Below are positions 26,195-35,587 of a stretch of 64,000 nucleotides of DNA, one piece after another (within the stretch, counting starts at the first letter, position 1; every line of letters starts with the position of its first letter). Origin of the DNA: Burkholderia cepacia. Its GTDB lineage: Bacteria; Pseudomonadota; Gammaproteobacteria; Burkholderiales; Burkholderiaceae. A model generated the notes under the pieces. That model ran no database searches. It was not told the DNA's origin and worked only from the letters and a program-made list of their open reading frames with translations. Made by a program: the position numbers and the translations under genes. The stretch spans positions 1 to 64,000 of the forward strand of contig NZ_LDWR01000077.1 of the NCBI RefSeq assembly GCF_001039005.1, in the 5' to 3' direction.

Positions 26195-26195
<1 letters not shown>
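25779..26195 (-). CDS. hisI: phosphoribosyl-AMP cyclohydrolase
   Basis: The protein has 138 residues. It opens the adenine ring of PR-AMP (third step). VRLDCDEDVVLLKVEQ holds the metal-binding aspartates and ACHTGRHSCFF the zinc ligands. It overlaps hisF by one base (TGATG) and hisE by 4, so these genes are one translational unit. Confidence 0.96.
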
Positions 26196-26968
<773 letters not shown>

Positions 26969-27006
26969 GATGTTGCGCCAAATGCCGCGATGGGACGGCC
27001 GGTTAC

Positions 27007-27028
27007 GGAAGCCTCGCGCGAGGCTTCC
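27007..27028. repeat. perfect 22-base palindrome between hisA and hisF
   Basis: GGAAGCCTCGC and its exact complement adjoin without a loop. No T-run follows, so it is not a standard terminator. It may act as an mRNA stability hairpin or be a REP-like repeat; only one copy was noticed. Confidence 0.6.
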
Positions 27029-27074
27029 GGTCGGGGCCGCCCGCGGGCAGCCCCGGCGAACGGGACAACCGCGG

Positions 27075-27830
27075 TTACGCGTTGTCGAGTTCGCCGTTCA
27101 GTTCGTCCGCGCGCTTTTGCGCGGCCGCGAAATCGAGATCGCCGGAGTAGATCGCGCGGCCGCAGATCACGCCTTCGACGCCTTGCTCTTCCACTTCGCA
27201 CAGGTTCTCGATGTCCGTGAGATTCGACAGGCCGCCGCTGGCGATCACCGGGATACCGACCGCCTGCGCGAGCTTCACGGTCGCCTCGATGTTGATGCCC
27301 TGCAGCATCCCGTCGCGGCCGATGTCCGTGTAGACGATCGATTCGACGCCGTAGTCCTCGAACTTCCGCGCGAGATCGATCACCTCGTGGCCCGTCAGCT
27401 TGCTCCAGCCGTCGGTCGCGACCTTGCCGTCCTTGGCATCCAGGCCGACGATGATGCTGCCCGCGAACGCGGTGCACGCATCCTGCAGGAAGCCCGGATC
27501 CTTCACGGCCGCCGTGCCGATGATCACGTAGGACAGGCCGGCGTCGAGGTACTTCTCGATCGTCTCGAGGCTGCGGATGCCGCCGCCGAGCTGCACGGGG
27601 ATTTCATCGCCGACTTCGTCGAGGATCGCCTCGATCGCCTCGAGATTCCTCGGCTTGCCGGCGAATGCGCCGTTCAGGTCGACCAGATGGAGCCGCCGGG
27701 CGCCGAGATCGACCCACTTGCGGGCCATCGCCGCTGGGTTCTCGGAGAAAATCGTAGCCTGGTCCATATCGCCTTGTTTCAGGCGTACACATTGACCGTC
27801 TTTTAGATCGATGGCCGGAATCAGCAACAT
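27075..27830 (-). CDS. hisA: ProFAR isomerase
   Basis: The protein has 251 residues. It isomerises ProFAR to PRFAR (fourth step). It has the HisA barrel: D8 in MLLIPAIDLKDGQCVRLKQG as one catalytic aspartate, and Y/T-D-I-GRDG (VYTDIGRDGML) with the second, plus phosphate-binding LGGGIRS and IASGGLSN. Related to HisF by gene duplication. Confidence 0.97.
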   Translation of the reverse strand: MLLIPAIDLKDGQCVRLKQGDMDQATIFSENPAAMARKWVDLGARRLHLVDLNGAFAGKPRNLEAIEAILDEVGDEIPVQLGGGIRSLETIEKYLDAGLSYVIIGTAAVKDPGFLQDACTAFAGSIIVGLDAKDGKVATDGWSKLTGHEVIDLARKFEDYGVESIVYTDIGRDGMLQGINIEATVKLAQAVGIPVIASGGLSNLTDIENLCEVEEQGVEGVICGRAIYSGDLDFAAAQKRADELNGELDNA

Positions 27831-27993
27831 AGCAATCGGATGTCGTCGTGGAAAAAGAAAAGAATCCGGCGCGCACCGGCCAAACCGGTGCCGCGCCGTC
27901 TCGCTAGTTTAGTACAACTCTTTCGGCGTCTTGGCGGGCAAGCCCCGTGCGACAGGCCTTTCCGGCCCGTCGACTGTGGCACGCACGCGACGT

Positions 27994-28635
27994 TCACGGT
28001 TTCCAGTGTACGAAGTTGCGATACAGACGCAACCCGACCTCCGCGCTTTTCTCGGGGTGGAATTGGGTCGCGAAGAGGTTATCCCGTGCGACCGCAGACG
28101 TAAACGGTGCGCCGTAGGCGGTTTCGCCCACCGTGTGCGCCGGGTTGTCCGGCGTCACGTAGTAGCTGTGCACGAAGTAGAAATACGCGTCGTCGGGCAC
28201 GCCGTCCCACAGCGGGTGCGGCTGCGACTGGCGCACGCGGTTCCAGCCCATCTGCGGCACCTTGAAGCGCGAACCGTCGTCCTGCAGCCGGCCGTCGAGC
28301 TCGAAACGCACGACCTTGCCGGGCAATAGGCCGAGGCCCTTCGTGTCGCCTTCCGCGCTCCAGTCGAACAGCATCTGCTCGCCGACGCACACGCCGAGCA
28401 GCGGCTTGGTGCGCGACGCCTCGATCACGGCCTCCTGCAGGCCCGATTCGCCGAGACAGCGCATGCAGTCGGGCATCGCGCCCTGGCCGGGCAGCACGAC
28501 GCGGTCGGCCGCGCGAATCGCGGCCGGCGTGTCGACGATGGCCACGTCGGCGGCCGGTTCGGCCTTCTTGAGCGCCTGCGCGACCGAGCGCAGGTTGCCC
28601 ATCCCATAATCCACAATCGCAATCGAAGTTTTCAT
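27994..28635 (-). CDS. hisH: imidazole glycerol phosphate synthase, glutaminase subunit
   Basis: The protein has 213 residues and is a class I glutamine amidotransferase. C83 (LLGVCVGEQML) is the nucleophile; H193 and E195 (FHPEKS) finish the triad; VLPGQGAM is the oxyanion strand. It supplies ammonia to HisF. Its start overlaps the marC stop by 4 bases (ATGA). Confidence 0.96.
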   Translation of the reverse strand: MKTSIAIVDYGMGNLRSVAQALKKAEPAADVAIVDTPAAIRAADRVVLPGQGAMPDCMRCLGESGLQEAVIEASRTKPLLGVCVGEQMLFDWSAEGDTKGLGLLPGKVVRFELDGRLQDDGSRFKVPQMGWNRVRQSQPHPLWDGVPDDAYFYFVHSYYVTPDNPAHTVGETAYGAPFTSAVARDNLFATQFHPEKSAEVGLRLYRNFVHWKP

Positions 28636-29252
28636 CTCAGTGCAGGCAGTAGTGCCCTCAGTCCATTGACGATGAATTCCACCGCCAGCGCCGACAGCAT
28701 CAGACCCATCAGCCGCGTGGCGATGTTGATGCCCGTGCGGCCGATCCAGTTCGCGATCGGCTCGGCGAGCCGCATCGCGACGAAACACAGCAAAGCCAGG
28801 ACCGCGCCGATCGCGACCAGCCCGGCCCGTTCATACCAGTGACGCGAATTCGCCGCGTAGATGATCACCGTGCTGATCGAGCCGGGGCCCGTGAGCAGCG
28901 GAATCGCCAGCGGCACGACCGCGATGTTGTCCTTCAGCTCGGCCTCGTGGCGCTCCTCGGGCGTCGATCGCGTGTTGCCGATCTGCGCGTTCAGCATGTT
29001 GATCGCCATCAGCAGCATGATGATCCCGCCGCCCACTTCGAGCGACCCGACCGAAATGCCGAAGAAGTCGATGATCTGCTGCCCGAGCAGCGTCGTCACC
29101 GTCATCACGCAGAACACCGACACCGACGCGATCCGGATCGTGCGGCGCCGCTCGGCGTCCGTCTGCTGCGCCGTCAGGCTCAGGAAAAACGGCACCGCGC
29201 CGATCGGGTTGATCAGCGCAAGCAGCGAAATGAACGATTTGAGCAGATCCAT
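28632..29252 (-). CDS. MarC/YchE-family inner membrane protein
   Basis: The protein has 206 residues with six hydrophobic helices (for example ISLLALINPIGAVPFFLSL; LTGPGSISTVIIYAANS; GLMLSALAVEFIVNGL). The NPIGAVPFF opening and PLLTGPGS repeat are typical of MarC. The family was once linked to antibiotic resistance but that was withdrawn; the transport substrate is unknown. It lies inside the his cluster between hisB and hisH and overlaps hisH by 4 bases. Confidence 0.93.
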   Translation of the reverse strand: MDLLKSFISLLALINPIGAVPFFLSLTAQQTDAERRRTIRIASVSVFCVMTVTTLLGQQIIDFFGISVGSLEVGGGIIMLLMAINMLNAQIGNTRSTPEERHEAELKDNIAVVPLAIPLLTGPGSISTVIIYAANSRHWYERAGLVAIGAVLALLCFVAMRLAEPIANWIGRTGINIATRLMGLMLSALAVEFIVNGLRALLPALR

Positions 29253-29314
29253 CGCAAGCCGGCGCCGTACGCCGAAGCCGTGAGGTTGTCCTTAGCGTCC
29301 GTCCGTTCGGAAGT

Positions 29315-29902
29315 TCAGAGGCTGCCTTTCGTCGACGGGATCTGCCCCGCCGCACGCTCGTCCAGCTCCACCGCCGCGCGCAGCGCACGGCCGAAGGCCT
29401 TGAACACCGTCTCGAGCTGATGGTGCGCGTTGATCCCGCGCAGGTTGTCGATGTGCAGCGTGACGCCCGCGTGATTCACGAAACCGCGGAAGAATTCGAT
29501 CGACAGGTCGACGTCGAACGTGCCGATCCGCGCACGCGTGAACGGCACGTGGAATTCGAGGCCCGGCCGGCCCGAGAAATCGATCACGACGCGCGACAGC
29601 GCCTCGTCGAGCGGCACGTACGAGTGGCCGTAGCGGCGGATGCCCTTGCGGTCGCCGATCGCCTTCGCGACGGCCTGCCCGAGCGTGATGCCGACATCCT
29701 CGACCGTGTGGTGGTCGTCGATATGCGTGTCGCCATGCGCTTCGACCTCGAGATCGACCAGACCGTGTCGCGCAATCTGGTCGAGCATATGGTCGAGAAA
29801 CGGCACACCGGTGGCCAGCTTCTGCCGGCCGGTGCCGTCGAGATCGAGCTTCACACGGATCTGCGTTTCGCTGGTATTGCGAACGACTTCCGCCACACGC
29901 AT
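29315..29902 (-). CDS. hisB: imidazoleglycerol-phosphate dehydratase
   Basis: The protein has 195 residues, so it is the single-function form without the phosphatase domain found in enterobacteria. GVPFLDHMLDQIARHG and DTHIDDHHTVEDVGI hold manganese ligands, and the C-terminal NAHHQLETVFKAFGRALR the repeat. It removes water from IGP. A separate histidinol-phosphatase is therefore required; none is in this window. Confidence 0.97.
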   Translation of the reverse strand: MRVAEVVRNTSETQIRVKLDLDGTGRQKLATGVPFLDHMLDQIARHGLVDLEVEAHGDTHIDDHHTVEDVGITLGQAVAKAIGDRKGIRRYGHSYVPLDEALSRVVIDFSGRPGLEFHVPFTRARIGTFDVDLSIEFFRGFVNHAGVTLHIDNLRGINAHHQLETVFKAFGRALRAAVELDERAAGQIPSTKGSL

Positions 29903-29967
29903 GGCAATTCCTTGATTGAGTCTGATGTAAATGGGGATTGATCGTCGCGCGCCGCCGCGCCCTGGGC

Positions 29968-31041
29968 TCAACCGGGCAGCGCGAGTTTCAAAGCAGCCAG
30001 CAGGCGGGCGTTTTCGTCGGGAGAACCGACGGTCAGCCGCACGCATTCAGCCAGCAACGAATGCATTTTACTCACGTTTTTGACCAGCACCCGCTCGGTG
30101 AGCAGCGCGTCGAACACGGCAGCCGCGTCCGGCACGCGCACCAGCAGGAAATTGCCGGCGCTCGGGAACACCGTCGCGCCCGGCAGCGCGGCCACGGCCT
30201 GCGCGAGGCGCGTGCGTTCCGCACGCAATTCGGCCGCCTGCGCGTCGAGCACGCCGAGGTGGTCGAGCAGGAAATCGGCGGTCGCCTGGGTCAGCACGTT
30301 GATGTTGTACGGCGGGCGCACCTTGTCGAATTCGGTCAGCCACGCGGGCGAACCGACGAGATAGCCGAGGCGGATGCCCGCGAGGCCGAGCTTCGACACC
30401 GTGCGCATCACGACGACGTTGTCGAACTCGGCGGCGCGCGGCAGCCACGAGCGCTCGGCGAACGGCTGATACGCCTCGTCGATCACGACCAGGCTGTGCC
30501 GCGCGGCCGCGACGATCCGTTCGACGTCGGCATCGTCGTACAGCGTGCCGGTCGGGTTGTTCGGGTACGCGAGATAGACGATCGCCGGCCGGTGCTCGTC
30601 GATCGCCGCGAGCATCGCGTCGACGTCGAGCGTCAGGTCGGCCTTCAGCGGCACGCCGACGAATTCGAGCTGCGCGAGCTTCGCGGACAGTTCGTACATC
30701 ACGAAGCCCGGCACCGGCGCGAGCACCTTCGCGCCCGGCCGCGCACACGCGACCGACATCATGCTGATGATTTCGTCCGACCCGTTGCCGAGCAGCACGT
30801 CGCAAGCGGCCGGCACGCCCATCGCGTGGCGCAGCTTGTCGAGCAGCGCGGCCGGGCGCGGCGCCGGGTAGCGGTTCAGCGCGACCTGCGCGAGACGCTC
30901 GCCGAGCGCCGCGGCGAGCGGTTCGGGCAGCGGATACGGGTTCTCCATCGCGTCGAGCTTCACGAACCCGCTCGCGTCCGGCACCGGGTAGCTCGTCATC
31001 GCGAGCACGTCGCGGCGGATGATGTCTTGTGGCGTCGTCAT
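29968..31041 (-). CDS. hisC: histidinol-phosphate aminotransferase
   Basis: The protein has 357 residues and is a fold-I PLP enzyme. KLDAMENPYPLP is the substrate-entry part, LLGNGSDEIISM the cofactor phosphate site, NPTG (LAYPNNPTGTLY) and VIDEAYQPF bind PLP, and SKLGLAGIRLGYLVG holds the Schiff-base lysine. It converts imidazole-acetol phosphate to histidinol phosphate with glutamate. Between hisB and hisD. Confidence 0.97.
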   Translation of the reverse strand: MTTPQDIIRRDVLAMTSYPVPDASGFVKLDAMENPYPLPEPLAAALGERLAQVALNRYPAPRPAALLDKLRHAMGVPAACDVLLGNGSDEIISMMSVACARPGAKVLAPVPGFVMYELSAKLAQLEFVGVPLKADLTLDVDAMLAAIDEHRPAIVYLAYPNNPTGTLYDDADVERIVAAARHSLVVIDEAYQPFAERSWLPRAAEFDNVVVMRTVSKLGLAGIRLGYLVGSPAWLTEFDKVRPPYNINVLTQATADFLLDHLGVLDAQAAELRAERTRLAQAVAALPGATVFPSAGNFLLVRVPDAAAVFDALLTERVLVKNVSKMHSLLAECVRLTVGSPDENARLLAALKLALPG

Positions 31042-31184
31042 GGTCTCAAGCCGGCGTGCGTCGCGCCGGCGTCAAATGGTCGGCAAGGCGGCGGCCGCCG
31101 CCCTGCACTCGTCTCCAACCCCGGGCTTCGGGGTCGGCCGGCGCCGGCGCATCGGCGCCTGCCCCGGCCCCGCGCAGCGCGCGG

Positions 31185-32501
31185 TCAGCCCCTCATCCGG
31201 AACTCGGCGCTCTTCGCGTGCGCCTGCAGCCCTTCGCCGTACGCGAGCTCGGACGCGATCTCGCCGAGCGTCTGCGCGCCTTCGGCGCTGACCTCGATCA
31301 GGCTCGAGCGCTTGATGAAGTCGTACACGCCGAGCGGCGACGAGAAGCGCGCGGTGCGCGACGTCGGCAGCACGTGGTTCGGGCCCGCACAGTAGTCGCC
31401 GAGGCTCTCGCTCGTGTAGCGGCCGAGGAAGATCGCGCCCGCGTGGCGGATCTGCTGGCCCCATTGCTGCGGTTCCAGCGCCGAAATTTCCAGGTGCTCG
31501 GGTGCAATGTCGTTCGCGATCCGGCACGCCTCGGCCATGTCGCGCACCTTGATCAGCGCGCCGCGGCCTTCGAGCGACGCGCGAATCACGTCCCGGCGCG
31601 ACATCGACGGCAGCATCTCGTCGATCGCCTTTTCGACGCGGTCGAGGAACGCGCCGTCCGGGCACAGCAGGATCGATTGCGCGAGCTCGTCGTGCTCGGC
31701 TTGCGAGAACAGGTCCATCGCGACCCAGTTCGGATCGGTCGTGCCGTCGCAGAGCACGAGAATTTCCGACGGACCGGCGATCATGTCGATGCCGACCGTG
31801 CCGAACACGCGGCGCTTCGCCGACGCGACATACGCATTGCCGGGGCCGCAGATCTTGTCGACGGCCGGCACCGTCGCCGTACCGTACGCGAGTGCGCCGA
31901 CCGCCTGCGCGCCGCCGATCGTGAACACGCGATCGACGCCGCCGAGCAGCGCCGCGGCGAGCACGAGGTCGTTCTTCACGCCGTCCGGCGTCGGCACGAC
32001 CATCACGATCTCGCCGACGCCCGCGACGCGCGCGGGAATCGCGTTCATCAGCACCGACGACGGATACGCGGCCTTGCCGCCCGGCACGTACAGGCCGACG
32101 CGGTCGAGCGGCGTGACCTTCTGGCCGAGCACCGTGCCGTCGCTTTCCGTGTACTGCCAGCTATGCGTGCCGCACTCGATCTTCTGCTTCTCGTGGTACG
32201 CGCGCACCCGTGCCGCGGCCGCTTCGAGCGCCGCGCGAGCCTTCGGCGCGAGGCCGTCGAGCGCCGTCTGCAGCGCGTCCTGCGGCAGTTCGAGCGCGGC
32301 GACGCTGCTCGCGCTCAGCCGGTCGAAGCGGTTCGTGTACTCGAGCACCGCGGCGTCGCCGCGCGACTTCACGTCGGCGAGGATCTGCGCGACCGATTGC
32401 TCGATCGCCGCGTCTTCGCTCGCATCGAATGCGAGCAACGCGCGCAGTGCGGCGCCGAAGCCTTCGTTCGTCGAATCGAGCTTGCGGATGGTGATGGACA
32501 T
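31185..32501 (-). CDS. hisD: histidinol dehydrogenase
   Basis: The protein has 438 residues. It oxidises histidinol to histidine with two NAD+ (last steps). It has KVTPLDRVGLYVPGGKAAYPS, a zinc-binding set (AEHDELAQSILL; catalytic E and H in GAIFLGRYTSESLGDYCAGPNHVLPT) and a normal length. A 143-base gap to hisC holds GC-rich repeats but no gene. Confidence 0.97.
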   Translation of the reverse strand: MSITIRKLDSTNEGFGAALRALLAFDASEDAAIEQSVAQILADVKSRGDAAVLEYTNRFDRLSASSVAALELPQDALQTALDGLAPKARAALEAAAARVRAYHEKQKIECGTHSWQYTESDGTVLGQKVTPLDRVGLYVPGGKAAYPSSVLMNAIPARVAGVGEIVMVVPTPDGVKNDLVLAAALLGGVDRVFTIGGAQAVGALAYGTATVPAVDKICGPGNAYVASAKRRVFGTVGIDMIAGPSEILVLCDGTTDPNWVAMDLFSQAEHDELAQSILLCPDGAFLDRVEKAIDEMLPSMSRRDVIRASLEGRGALIKVRDMAEACRIANDIAPEHLEISALEPQQWGQQIRHAGAIFLGRYTSESLGDYCAGPNHVLPTSRTARFSSPLGVYDFIKRSSLIEVSAEGAQTLGEIASELAYGEGLQAHAKSAEFRMRG

Positions 32502-32525
32502 GGGAGTTCCGTTACGGTGATGCGC

Positions 32526-33179
32526 TCAACCGCCATTCTGCGACGCGCGTTCGAACGCGTCGAGAATCGGCTTGAGCGCCGCGCGCTTCAACTTCAGCGC
32601 AGCCTGGTTCACGACGAGGCGCGACGAGATCGCCATGATCTCCTCGACCTCGACCAGATTGTTCGCCTTCAGCGTGCCGCCCGAGCTGACGAGGTCGACG
32701 ATCGCGTCGGCCAGCCCGACCAGCGGCGCCAGTTCCATCGAGCCGTACAGCTTGATCAGGTCGACGTGCACGCCCTTCGCGGCAAAGTGCTCGCGCGCCG
32801 TTTCGACGTACTTCGTCGCGACGCGCAGGCGCGCGCCCTGGCGCACCGCGTTCGCGTAATCGAAGCCGGCCGACACGGCCACCGACATCCGGCAGCGCGC
32901 AATGTTCAGATCGATCGGCTGGTACAGGCCCGAGCCGCCATGCTCGACCAGCACGTCCTTGCCGGCCACGCCGAAATCGGCCGCGCCGTATTCGACATAG
33001 GTCGGCACGTCGCTCGCGCGCACGATGATCACGCGCAGGTTCGGGTCGGTCGTCGGCAGGATCAGCTTGCGCGACGTTTCCGGATCCTCGGCCACCTGGA
33101 TGCCGGCGGCAGCGAGCAGCGGCAGGGTTTCCTCGAAAATCCGGCCCTTCGACAGGGCGAGGGTCAGCGGCGCGGTCAT
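32526..33179 (-). CDS. hisG: ATP phosphoribosyltransferase, short form
   Basis: The protein has 217 residues and lacks the C-terminal regulatory ACT-like domain, so it is the HisG(S) form which needs the HisZ subunit. Seen are LALSKGRIFEETLPLL, VPTYVEYGAADFGVAGKDVL and the PRPP loop DLVSSGGTLKANNL. It starts the pathway and is the point of histidine feedback through HisZ. No hisZ is in view. Overlaps the murA stop by 4 bases. Confidence 0.97.
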   Translation of the reverse strand: MTAPLTLALSKGRIFEETLPLLAAAGIQVAEDPETSRKLILPTTDPNLRVIIVRASDVPTYVEYGAADFGVAGKDVLVEHGGSGLYQPIDLNIARCRMSVAVSAGFDYANAVRQGARLRVATKYVETAREHFAAKGVHVDLIKLYGSMELAPLVGLADAIVDLVSSGGTLKANNLVEVEEIMAISSRLVVNQAALKLKRAALKPILDAFERASQNGG

Positions 33180-34525
33180 GCTTGGCTCCCGGAGAGGCGG
33201 CGCACGTTCGCGCCGACGGCGGTCAGTTTGGCTTCCATGCGGTCGTAACCGCGGTCCAGGTGATAGATGCGGTCGACGAGCGTTTCGCCGTCGGCACGCA
33301 GCCCGGCGATCACGAGGCTCGCCGACGCACGCAGGTCGGTCGCCATCACGTTCGCGCCCGACAGTTTCTCGACGCCCGTCACGAGCGCCGTGTTGCCGTC
33401 GATCGTGATGTTCGCGCCGAGCCGGTTCAGCTCCTGCACGTGCATGAAGCGGTTCTCGAAAATGGTTTCGACGACCTGCGCGGTGCCCGTCGAGACGGTA
33501 TTGAGGGCCATGAACTGCGCCTGCATGTCGGTCGGGAACGCCGGGTATTCCGACGTGCGGATCGTCACGGCCGACGGCCGGCGGTCCATCTTCACGCGCA
33601 GCCAGCTGTCGCCTTCCTCGATCGACACGCCGGCTTCGCGCAGCTTGTCGATCACCGCGTCGAGGATCTGCGGGCGCACGCCCGTCAGCATCACGTCGCC
33701 GCCCGCCGCCGCGACCGCGCACAGGAACGTGCCGGCCTCGATGCGGTCGGGGATCACCGAATGGCGCGCGCCGTGCAGCCGCTCGACGCCCTGGATCACG
33801 AGGCGATCGGTGCCGATGCCGTCGATTTTCGCGCCCATCGCGACCAGCAAGTGTGCGAGATCGCTCACTTCCGGTTCGCGCGCCGCGTTCTCGATCACCG
33901 TCTCGCCGTCCGCGAGCGTCGCGGCCATCAGCAGGTTTTCCGTCCCCGTCACCGTGATCATGTCGGTCACGATGCGCGCGCCCTTCAGGCGCTTCGCGCG
34001 CGCTTCGATGAAGCCGTGCTCGATGCTGATTTCGGCGCCCATCGCCTGCAGGCCCTTGATGTGCTGGTCGACCGGACGCGCGCCGATCGCGCAGCCGCCC
34101 GGCAGCGACACCTTCGCCTCGCCGAAGCGCGCGAGCAGCGGCCCGAGCACAAGGATCGACGCGCGCATCGTCTTCACGAGTTCGTACGGCGCAACGAGGT
34201 TGTCGACACGCGACGCGTCGAGCTGCACGCGGCAGCCGTCGGTCTCGCTCTTCACGCCCATCTGGTTCAGCACCTTCAGCGTGGTGCGCACGTCCTGCAG
34301 ATTCGGCACGTTGTCGAGATCGACCGGATCGGCGGTGAGCAGTCCCGCGCACAGGATCGGCAGCGCGGCGTTCTTCGCGCCCGACACGACGATCTCGCCG
34401 GACAGGCGGCGGCCGCCCTCGATCACGAGCTTGTCCATCCCATGTCCGTGCGATTCCCCGTTGGCGGCCGGGTGTGCCGTGGCGACGCTCTTGACGGCGT
34501 CGCGCTCGTTGACGGTGACTTGCAC
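33176..34525 (-). CDS. murA: UDP-N-acetylglucosamine 1-carboxyvinyltransferase
   Basis: The protein has 449 residues from GTG 34525. It adds enolpyruvate to UDP-GlcNAc, the first committed step of peptidoglycan. The fosfomycin-reactive C145 is present (LPGGCAIGARPVDQHIKG), with VSGAKNAALPILCAGLL and YPAFPTDMQAQFMAL. An ATG at 34438 would drop a 29-residue head of low similarity; Burkholderia MurA proteins commonly carry such a head, so I kept GTG. Overlaps hisG by 4 bases. Confidence 0.96.
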   Translation of the reverse strand: MQVTVNERDAVKSVATAHPAANGESHGHGMDKLVIEGGRRLSGEIVVSGAKNAALPILCAGLLTADPVDLDNVPNLQDVRTTLKVLNQMGVKSETDGCRVQLDASRVDNLVAPYELVKTMRASILVLGPLLARFGEAKVSLPGGCAIGARPVDQHIKGLQAMGAEISIEHGFIEARAKRLKGARIVTDMITVTGTENLLMAATLADGETVIENAAREPEVSDLAHLLVAMGAKIDGIGTDRLVIQGVERLHGARHSVIPDRIEAGTFLCAVAAAGGDVMLTGVRPQILDAVIDKLREAGVSIEEGDSWLRVKMDRRPSAVTIRTSEYPAFPTDMQAQFMALNTVSTGTAQVVETIFENRFMHVQELNRLGANITIDGNTALVTGVEKLSGANVMATDLRASASLVIAGLRADGETLVDRIYHLDRGYDRMEAKLTAVGANVRRLSGSQA

Positions 34526-34538
34526 TCAGTTTTTCCGG

Positions 34539-34778
34539 TTATGCGTTCTGCCATTCGGCGGGCGTCAGCGTCTTCATGCTGAGCGCGTGAATTTCCTGCT
34601 TCATGCGATCGCCGAGCGCCGCATAGACGAGCTGGTGCCGCTGGATCGGCCGCTTGCCTTCGAAGGCCGCCGACACGATCGTCGCGAAGAAATGCTGGCC
34701 GTCGCCTTCGACTTCCAGATGAGTGCAGGCGAGACCGCCGGCGATGTATTGCTTGACCTGTTCGGGAGTCGGCAACAT
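34539..34778 (-). CDS. ibaG: BolA-like protein IbaG
   Basis: The protein has 79 residues. It has a BolA/IbaG fold: VKQYIAGGLACTHLEVEGDGQHFFATIVS and KRPIQRHQLVYAALGDRM with the conserved histidine, ending EIHALSMKTLTPAEW. Proteins of this type partner monothiol glutaredoxins in iron-sulfur handling; ibaG next to murA is a fixed pair in proteobacteria. Confidence 0.94.
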   Translation of the reverse strand: MLPTPEQVKQYIAGGLACTHLEVEGDGQHFFATIVSAAFEGKRPIQRHQLVYAALGDRMKQEIHALSMKTLTPAEWQNA

Positions 34779-34831
34779 GGTGTAAGGCTCCTGTCGGCGC
34801 GCGCCGCCCGAGGCGGCCGCAGCCAGTGATA

Positions 34832-35587
34832 TCAATGACGCAGTTTGTAGCCGGTCGCGAGCAGCCGCATCGCGATCATCGCGAGCAGCACGAAGAAACC
34901 GGCGACGATCGCCAGGCTCGCGAACGGGTTGATGTCGGACGCGCCGAAGAACCCGAAACGGAAGCCGTCGATCATGTAGAAAAACGGATTGAGACGCGAG
35001 ATCTCGCGCCACACGGGCGGCAGCGAGTGCGTCGAATAGAACACGCCGGACAGGAACGTCAGCGGCATGATCAGGAAGTTCTGGAACGCGGCGAGCTGGT
35101 CGAACTTCTCGGCCCAGATCCCGGCGATCAAGCCGAGCGTGCCGAGGATCGCCGAGCCGAGCAGCGCGAACGCGATGATGAACAGCGGCGCCGCGAAATG
35201 CATCGGGATGAACCAGATCGTCACGACGAACACGCCCGCGCCGACCGCGAGCCCGCGCACGACGGACGCGAGCACGTACGCGCCGAAGATGTCGCGGTAC
35301 GACAGCGGCGGCAGCAGCATGAACACGAGGTTGCCGGTGATCTTCGACTGGATCAGCGACGACGAGCTGTTCGCGAACGCGTTCTGCAGCACGCTCATCA
35401 TCACGAGGCCCGGCACGAGAAAGCTCACGTACTCGACGCCCGGATACACCTCGACGCGGCCCGACAGCGCGTGGCCGAAGATCGTCAGATACAGCAGCGC
35501 CGTCACGATCGGTGCGCATACCGTCTGGAACGACACCTTCCAGAAACGCAGCAGTTCCTTGTAGAACAGCGTTTGAAAACCACTCAT
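34832..35587 (-). CDS. ABC-2 type exporter, permease subunit
   Basis: The protein has 251 residues with six helices. The head MSGFQTLFYKELLRFWKVSFQT and the motif LPPLSYRDIFGAYVLAS with PLTFLSGVFYSTHSLPPVW fit the ABC-2 permease (YadH) family. It overlaps the ATPase gene by 4 bases, so they form one exporter. The substrate is unknown. It lies between the Mla and murA blocks. Confidence 0.93.
   Translation of the reverse strand: MSGFQTLFYKELLRFWKVSFQTVCAPIVTALLYLTIFGHALSGRVEVYPGVEYVSFLVPGLVMMSVLQNAFANSSSSLIQSKITGNLVFMLLPPLSYRDIFGAYVLASVVRGLAVGAGVFVVTIWFIPMHFAAPLFIIAFALLGSAILGTLGLIAGIWAEKFDQLAAFQNFLIMPLTFLSGVFYSTHSLPPVWREISRLNPFFYMIDGFRFGFFGASDINPFASLAIVAGFFVLLAMIAMRLLATGYKLRH

Noticed and set aside
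33180..34352. hisG extended upstream to about 608 residues
   Set aside because: The extension lies antisense-frame within murA and is low-complexity; the ATG at 33179 with the 4-base overlap is the real start.
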